Source: Roseibium aggregatum (GTDB taxonomy: Bacteria > Pseudomonadota > Alphaproteobacteria > Rhizobiales > Stappiaceae). Taken from it: a DNA stretch of 64,000 nt. The position numbers and the translations under genes were made by a program. The notes under the pieces were generated by a model. The model ran no database searches. It had not been told where the DNA came from and worked only from the letters and a program-made list of their open reading frames with translations. The DNA lies in the NCBI RefSeq assembly GCF_017309185.1, contig NZ_JAEKJZ010000001.1:2356001-2420000 (forward strand). The letters are read 5' to 3'. Within the stretch, counting starts at the first letter, position 1. Every line of letters begins with the position of its first letter. This document shows positions 55,969-64,000 of this stretch, piece after piece.

Positions 55969-56209
55969 GGCCCTATATCTCCTGAGTTTTCCGGTTTAAC
56001 CTCCGCAAGAGGATTTGGGCCGGAGGATCGCTCCCGATCGGCCACCGGATGGACCCCGATAAGCTCAGGTTCCGCCCCTTGCGTGTGGAATGCGCGCCTT
56101 ATAGTGGGAGAGGAATTTTATTTCAAGGGCCAACGGCTGGTTTTCTTCACCCAGCCACACAGTTGCTTCTTTCCGCCTTACGCTTGAACGAAAGACCGCC
56201 CGGAGCCGG

Positions 56210-56563
56210 TCATTCCTCCCCTCCTTGCTCGCCGAACACGTTACGCGACCAGTTTTGCGACCAGCTGCCGAACGGCGCAAGAAGAGCAAACAGCTCCTGC
56301 CCCAGCGCCGTCAGGCGATATCCCTCGCCGCCGTGGTCGACCAGAGCGCATTCCTTCAACTCCTTCAGGCGTTTGTTGAGCACTGTCGGCGATACGCCCT
56401 CGCACCGGCTCTGAAGATCGCGAAAGGTCAGGGCGTCTTCCGAGAGCTGCCAAATGATTCCGAGCGTCCAGCTTCGTCCCAGCAGGTCGAAAAGAGCCAT
56501 AATCGGCTTCCCGGTCTTCGAGCCCCGGACGGGCGTTCCCGGTCTTGGAATGGATACTGCCAT
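56210..56563 (-). CDS. HxlR-family transcriptional regulator
   Basis: Small winged-helix regulator. The 117-residue product has LLGRSWTLGIIWQL and LTFRDLQSRCEGVSPTVLNKRLKELKECALV-type recognition helix (about 45-75), and a wing ending in YRLTALGQELF. It is divergent from an EamA transporter gene, with a dyad operator between them, so it probably represses both. Confidence 0.92.
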   Translation of the reverse strand: MAVSIPRPGTPVRGSKTGKPIMALFDLLGRSWTLGIIWQLSEDALTFRDLQSRCEGVSPTVLNKRLKELKECALVDHGGEGYRLTALGQELFALLAPFGSWSQNWSRNVFGEQGGEE

Positions 56564-56581
56564 TCACCCCTCTTGCTATTT

Positions 56582-56618
56582 TTTATGTAGCAGCCATATT
56601 GCTACCGTTTATGTAGCA
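56582..56618. promoter_or_regulatory. Likely HxlR operator between the divergent genes
   Basis: GTAGCA (56587-56592), a 7-nt spacer and TGCTAC (56600-56605) form a perfect dyad. A third half-site GTAGCA follows at 56613-56618 within a direct repeat of TTTATGTAGCA (copies start at 56582 and 56608, 26 bp apart). Confidence 0.65.
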
Positions 56619-56636
56619 AATATTGGGTTGACTGTC

Positions 56637-57527
56637 ATGTTGCTTTTGCCAGTTGCCGCCGCCGTCGGCGCATCGTTGGGTTGGGCCTCCGGCATCGTGC
56701 TTGCCCAGCAACCTGCGAGACGTCTGGGAGCCTTTGAATTCACGCGGATACAGCTCACCGCCTGCGCGGCACTCGTTTCCCTGCTCTCGGCGGGCCTCGG
56801 CTATTGGTCCGCCATCCCCTGGCACCATTGGCCTTCTTTCTTGCTGAGCGCGGTCTTCGGCATTCTTGCCGGGAACCTCGCAATGATCGAATGTCTGCGG
56901 CGGGGCGGCCCGCGCAGGACCGAACTCCTGCTCGCGCTAAGAGGGCCTGTCGTCGCCTTGATGGCCTATCTGTGGTTCGGAGAGACCCTGAACCTCTGGG
57001 ATGTCGCTGGCGGATTGATTGTCATTTCCGGCATCTGGCTCTCGGTTCAGTTTTCCGGTCCGGAAACATCACGAAGCGACAGGGTCAGCGGAAGCCTAGG
57101 CATCGTTGTCCTGCTGGGCCTTTTTGCCGTCGTCAGCCAGGGCTTCGGCTTCCTGGTGGTGAAACCTGCAATGGCGGAAGGCATGCCCCCCCTCGCCGTC
57201 TCGGCCGTTCGTTTGCTGGGAGCCGCGTTCCTGATCTCGATCATCGGCCTTTGGCCCGCGGAAGCTTTCCGGCCTGGCGAGAAACTGACACCTTCTCTGC
57301 TCGGCCGGACGATTTTGCCCGGCTTTATCGGCTACGTCGTCTCTTCGTCCCTGCTGCTTTATGCCTTCGCCAACTTCCACGCCGGGCTCGCCGCCGTTCT
57401 GGGATCACTCTCACCCGTTCTCGTGCTTCCGATTCTCTGGGTGCGGGAAGGACGGGCACCCGCCCCAAGGGCGGTCTTTGGGGCAGTTGCCGCGATTGTC
57501 GGCACGGCGATTATCGTACTGACCTGA
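56637..57527 (+). CDS. EamA/DMT-family transporter
   Basis: Predicted metabolite exporter in the inner membrane. The 296-residue product has about ten hydrophobic spans in two repeated halves (about 1-140 and 150-296), with the usual EamA end ALGSLSPVLVLPILW-type segment before the last span. The ATG at 56637 gives a first span at residue 2; an upstream TTG at 56628 is an alternative. Substrate unknown. Probably controlled by the divergent HxlR regulator. Confidence 0.88.
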   Translation: MLLLPVAAAVGASLGWASGIVLAQQPARRLGAFEFTRIQLTACAALVSLLSAGLGYWSAIPWHHWPSFLLSAVFGILAGNLAMIECLRRGGPRRTELLLALRGPVVALMAYLWFGETLNLWDVAGGLIVISGIWLSVQFSGPETSRSDRVSGSLGIVVLLGLFAVVSQGFGFLVVKPAMAEGMPPLAVSAVRLLGAAFLISIIGLWPAEAFRPGEKLTPSLLGRTILPGFIGYVVSSSLLLYAFANFHAGLAAVLGSLSPVLVLPILWVREGRAPAPRAVFGAVAAIVGTAIIVLT

Positions 57528-57703
57528 ACCGCAGGCACGCCCGCGCTTCCTGGTTCTCCAAGGGTTTGGAAGTCATGTCCGCCGCCGAGCCATTCAGCTC
57601 GATTGTCGGAAAGCTTCGAATCGGCCGATCACGAAACAGCCGTCCGGTTCACGCGGCACCTGCCGGCCCCGCACAACGGCCAGACCCTGGAAAGCGCGCA
57701 GGC

Positions 57704-61207
<3,504 letters not shown>

Positions 61208-61376
61208 TGCAACGCTCGTCTTGTCTCACAGAATCAGGCTCCAAGTGAAACCTGTCACGAAAGGCAAGTCGAGACGTGCATCGAGTTGTCACCGCAGTTC
61301 TTTTCCAGGAAACACCCGCCTTCCGGCGCGGGACGCTCGCAGACGCGCGCAACCCTTTTTCCGCACGGCTCCACAA

Positions 61377-61475
61377 TTAGCCTGCGGCGAACAGCACGTC
61401 GCCCCAGACGACCAATGTGGTGCAGAAGCAAACGAGAGATCCGAAAGCGGCAAAATCACGAGCGATATGGAACAT
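61377..61475 (-). CDS. SOS-controlled membrane microprotein, SidA-like
   Basis: A 32-residue product starting MFHIARDF, with a single hydrophobic segment (about residues 9-31) containing two Cys and a W-G-D near the end. GGAGGG (61480-61485) is 4 nt before the ATG, an excellent ribosome site. A LexA box (GTTC-N7-GTTC) lies 39 nt upstream. Caulobacter SidA is a 29-residue inner-membrane SOS-induced inhibitor of cell division; size, topology and control match, and I recall sidA being close to dnaE there. Orthology is inference, not shown. Confidence 0.75.
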   Translation of the reverse strand: MFHIARDFAAFGSLVCFCTTLVVWGDVLFAAG

Positions 61476-61509
61476 CACACCCTCCAACCAAGGCTCATTG
61501 CATAAAACC

Positions 61510-61538
61510 AGCATGTTCCATTTTTGTTCCTTTTGCAA
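61510..61538 (-). promoter_or_regulatory. Candidate promoter of the microprotein gene
   Basis: Read on the - strand: TTGCAA (61533-61538), 17 bp, CATGCT (61510-61515). The -10 match is weak. The LexA box overlaps the spacer and the -10, the same arrangement as at lexA. Confidence 0.45.
61515..61529 (-). promoter_or_regulatory. SOS box (LexA operator) upstream of the microprotein
   Basis: GTTC-CATTTTT-GTTC on the plus strand, a perfect alphaproteobacterial LexA operator with an AT-rich spacer. A third GTTC at 61548-61551 is 22 bp from the nearer half-site, so all three are in helical phase. Confidence 0.85.
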
Positions 61539-61723
61539 GCCCTTTTTGTTCCCCTTGCCTTAAGGTAAATCAAATTTGCGGAAAATCTCGGGTTTTTGCT
61601 TTGTTCTCGCGCCACAGAACAGGAACCCGTCACCTGCTCTCAGACCCGGCCTGACTGATCCGATCGATCGTGTCTTGAGGTCTGAAAGCACCCCCGGCAG
61701 GTCGATTTGGTCCTCGAACTCCG

Positions 61724-62440
61724 CTAAAGCGGCGTGACCAGTCCGTCCTGAAGTGTGATCGCCCGGTCCATTTGGCCCGCGAGCTCCATATTGTGGGTGG
61801 CAAAGAGCGTTGCCACGCCGGAGGCGCGCACCAGAGCTGCCAGAGCGTCGAAAACATAATTCGCCGTCTTGGGATCCAGATTGCCGGTCGGTTCGTCAAG
61901 AAGGAGGATCCTCGGGGCGTTCGCAACCGCGCGGGCAACCGCAACCCGTTGCTGTTCGCCACCGGAGAGTTCCGACGGGCGGTGTTTGCCGCGCTCTCCG
62001 ATACGCATGTAATTGAGCAACTCATCGGCGCGCTCGGCCGCGACTGCCCGCGACAGTCCCCGGATCATCTGCGGCATCATGATGTTTTCCTGGGCGGTGA
62101 ACTCCGGCAACAGATGATGAAACTGATAAACGAAACCGATATCGTTGCGCCGGATCGCCGTGCGCTGCTCGTCGGAAAGCTCTGTACAATTCACCGCTCC
62201 GACGAAAACATCGCCATTGTCCGGACGCTCCAGCAACCCGGCGATATGCAAAAGCGTGGACTTGCCGGTGCCCGACGGTGCCACCAGAGCGACCATCTCC
62301 CCAGCTTCAATACGCAGGTTCGCTCCACTCAGGATGTCCAGCTGCCGGTCACCTTCCGAGAAGCTGCGCGTGATGCCTGCCAGTTCCAGCGCGGCGGGGC
62401 TCAGATTCGGTGCGCGGCGCGATTCAACGGACATGTCCAT
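61724..62440 (-). CDS. lolD: Lipoprotein-releasing ABC transporter ATPase LolD
   Basis: ATPase that, with LolC, extracts lipoproteins from the inner membrane. The 238-residue product has Walker [10 protein letters not shown], the signature [14 protein letters not shown] and Walker [13 protein letters not shown]. The ATG at 62440 is 7 nt after AGGAG; an ATG at 62455 overlaps the lolC stop (ATGA) and is an alternative. Confidence 0.96.
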   Translation of the reverse strand: MDMSVESRRAPNLSPAALELAGITRSFSEGDRQLDILSGANLRIEAGEMVALVAPSGTGKSTLLHIAGLLERPDNGDVFVGAVNCTELSDEQRTAIRRNDIGFVYQFHHLLPEFTAQENIMMPQMIRGLSRAVAAERADELLNYMRIGERGKHRPSELSGGEQQRVAVARAVANAPRILLLDEPTGNLDPKTANYVFDALAALVRASGVATLFATHNMELAGQMDRAITLQDGLVTPL

Positions 62441-62451
62441 ATCTGCGCTCC

Positions 62452-63756
62452 TCATTCGTACCGAAGGGCTTCGACCGGATCCAGCCGTGCGGCCCGCCAT
62501 GCGGGATAAACGGTGGCCAGAAGCGAGAGCAGCAAAGCCATCAGCAGCACCGAAATGGTTTCGCCGCTATCGATATCCGCCGGCAGCTTCGAAAGGAAAT
62601 AGAGCTCCGGCGAGAACAGCTCCGTGCTTGTCATCCAGGATACGAACTGGCGGATGCTTTCGATGTTGAGACAGACGATCAGCCCGAGCACAAATCCCGC
62701 CAACGTCCCGACACAGCCGATGCTGGCGCCGGTGATCAGAAAGATGCGCATGATCGCCCCGCGCGAAGCGCCCATCGTCCGCAAGATGGCGATATCCTTG
62801 CCCTTGTCCTTCACCAGCATGATCATGCCCGAAATAATGTTCAGGGCGGCGACGAGAACGATCAGGGTCAGGATGATGAACATCACGTTGCGTTCCACTT
62901 CAAGCGCGGAAAAGAAGGTAACGTTGCGCTGCCGCCAGTCGGTCACGAATGCCGGCCTCTCCGCGGCCTCCTCGATCGCCTTGCGCATCACGCCAACCCT
63001 GTCGGGATCGACCACATAGATCTCGATACCCGTCGCCTTGGTGTCCATGTTGAAATAGCCCTGGGCTTCGGGAAGCGGCATGAACAGGAAGGTAGCGTCA
63101 TACTCGCTCATGCCGATCTGGAAAATCGCTGAGATGGGATACGCCTTGAGCCGCGGCGTCACGCCCATGGGTGTCACGCTGCCGCGTGGCGAAATGATCG
63201 TAATCTTGTCGCCCACTCGCAAGCCGAGCTGCTCGGCCATGCTTGAACCTATGGCGACCCCGGAACCTTCGTCAAACCCGTCGAGCGTGCCCGACAGGAC
63301 GTTTTGAGCGATCAGGGGAATGCGCCGCAAATCGCTTTCGTAAATACCCCGGACCAGCGCGCCGAGATTGGCGGAAGGACCGGAAACCAGTGCCTGACCC
63401 TCGGTAAAGGGAATGGCGCTGACGACGTCCGGAACCCCTTCCAGCCGCGCGGACACGGCATCGTAATCGGTCAGGGGCAGATCGATCGGCTGCACCAGCA
63501 TATGGCCGTTGATCCCGAGGATCTTGCCGAGAAGCTCGGAGCGGAAGCCATTCATCACCGCCATCACGATGATGAGGGTGGCAACGCCCAGCATGATCCC
63601 CGCGAAGGAAAACCCTGCGATGACCGAAATAAACGTCTCGCGGCGCCTGGAGCGCAGATACCGCCCGGCGATCATCCATTCAAAAGCGGAAAACGGGCGC
63701 GTGGGGGCAGCGCTCTGCGCGCCGCCGTCAACGTCTGCTGTATCTACCGCTGCCAT
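62452..63756 (-). CDS. lolC: Lipoprotein-releasing ABC transporter permease LolC/LolE type
   Basis: Membrane subunit of the lipoprotein export complex. The 434-residue product has four spans (about 47-67 and three between about 300 and 420), a periplasmic MacB-like domain between the first two, and FtsX-like C-terminal spans ([16 protein letters not shown]). Alphaproteobacteria usually have a single LolC/E hybrid. It lies between proS and lolD. Confidence 0.95.
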   Translation of the reverse strand: MAAVDTADVDGGAQSAAPTRPFSAFEWMIAGRYLRSRRRETFISVIAGFSFAGIMLGVATLIIVMAVMNGFRSELLGKILGINGHMLVQPIDLPLTDYDAVSARLEGVPDVVSAIPFTEGQALVSGPSANLGALVRGIYESDLRRIPLIAQNVLSGTLDGFDEGSGVAIGSSMAEQLGLRVGDKITIISPRGSVTPMGVTPRLKAYPISAIFQIGMSEYDATFLFMPLPEAQGYFNMDTKATGIEIYVVDPDRVGVMRKAIEEAAERPAFVTDWRQRNVTFFSALEVERNVMFIILTLIVLVAALNIISGMIMLVKDKGKDIAILRTMGASRGAIMRIFLITGASIGCVGTLAGFVLGLIVCLNIESIRQFVSWMTSTELFSPELYFLSKLPADIDSGETISVLLMALLLSLLATVYPAWRAARLDPVEALRYE

Positions 63757-63903
63757 TGTCCACCCACTTCAGCGTACATTCAACACAGCCCACTGGCCGA
63801 ACGCCACCTGATCAAATTTCAGCCGGATCATTCCCCAACCTGATTCCCGCCCTCAAGTGATTCCACCTGAAAGCGGGCCAGTCTGAAGGATTGCCGGAGC
63901 GTC

Positions 63904-64000
63904 TCAATCCGTCAATGCCGCCGTCAGCTTGTTCAAGGCGGCCTCGGGAGAAAGCATTTCCTTTTCCCCAGTTGCCCGGTCCTTGACCTCCAGAAGTCCT
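63904..64000 (-). CDS. proS: Prolyl-tRNA synthetase, C-terminal end (partial)
   Basis: The last 31 codons of a gene that runs off the right edge. They read GLLEVKDRATGEKEMLSPEA and continue AALNKLTAALTD before TGA, which fits the C-terminus of alphaproteobacterial ProRS. The order proS-lolC-lolD-dnaE is common in this class and supports the call. Confidence 0.8.
   Translation of the reverse strand, partial: GLLEVKDRATGEKEMLSPEAALNKLTAALTD

Overview
The window is a chromosomal segment of a high-GC alphaproteobacterium of the Hyphomicrobiales (Rhizobiales) type. The evidence is gene content: a MotA/MotB/MotC/MotE stator set, the flagellin regulators FlbT and FlaF, LpxI instead of LpxH, a GTTC-N7-GTTC type LexA box, and the orders lpxD-fabZ-lpxA-lpxI-lpxB and proS-lolC-lolD-dnaE. 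A marine Stappiaceae member (Roseibium/Labrenzia-like) is my best guess, by inference only. I saw no rRNA, tRNA, CRISPR array, insertion sequence or phage gene.

Region 1 (1-31.5 kb) is a nearly complete flagellar island. On the + strand lie motA, fliM, a DUF6468-like gene, fliN, fliG, flhB and one unknown gene (53-5597). After a 645-bp gene-poor gap everything is on the - strand. Reading in the direction of transcription, these units are flgB-flgC-fliE-flgG-flgA-flgI; motE-flgH-fliL-fliP; a single flagellin gene; fliF-fliH-like-motB-motC-fliK-lytic transglycosylase; flgE-flgK-flgL-flaF-flbT-flgD-fliQ; flhA-fliR-coiled-coil gene; and flgJ-like-flgN-like-unknown. Several units end at visible intrinsic terminators. 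Seven of these - strand promoter regions, and one divergent + strand promoter region at 31.6 kb, carry the same short dyad. Read in the direction of transcription it is AGCYTC(R)CGCAAG, and it lies 48-136 nt before the first start codon. The regulator gene rem/ftcR, usually found between the transglycosylase and flgE in related bacteria, is missing from that spot.

Region 2 (31.6-36.9 kb) holds small accessory genes: a glycine-rich exported protein that shares the flagellar motif, a PilZ c-di-GMP receptor, an alpha/beta hydrolase, an acyl-CoA/AMP ligase translationally coupled to a tandem PPC-domain protein, and lexA with its own SOS box inside a clear promoter.

Region 3 (36.9-56 kb) is core metabolism and envelope biogenesis: comEC, gltX, gltA, then a long - strand run for lipid A (lpxB, lpxI, lpxA, fabZ, lpxD), outer-membrane assembly (bamA), rseP, cdsA, uppS, and translation/nucleotide genes (frr, pyrH, tsf, rpsB).

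Region 4 (56-64 kb) holds a divergent hxlR/EamA-transporter pair with a visible operator, then dnaE, lolD, lolC and the 3' end of proS. Between lolD and dnaE is a 32-codon gene (61377-61475) for a single-span membrane microprotein. It has a strong Shine-Dalgarno site and a perfect LexA box 39 nt upstream. It looks like a SidA-type SOS division inhibitor and is, with the flagellar dyad, the most interesting item here.
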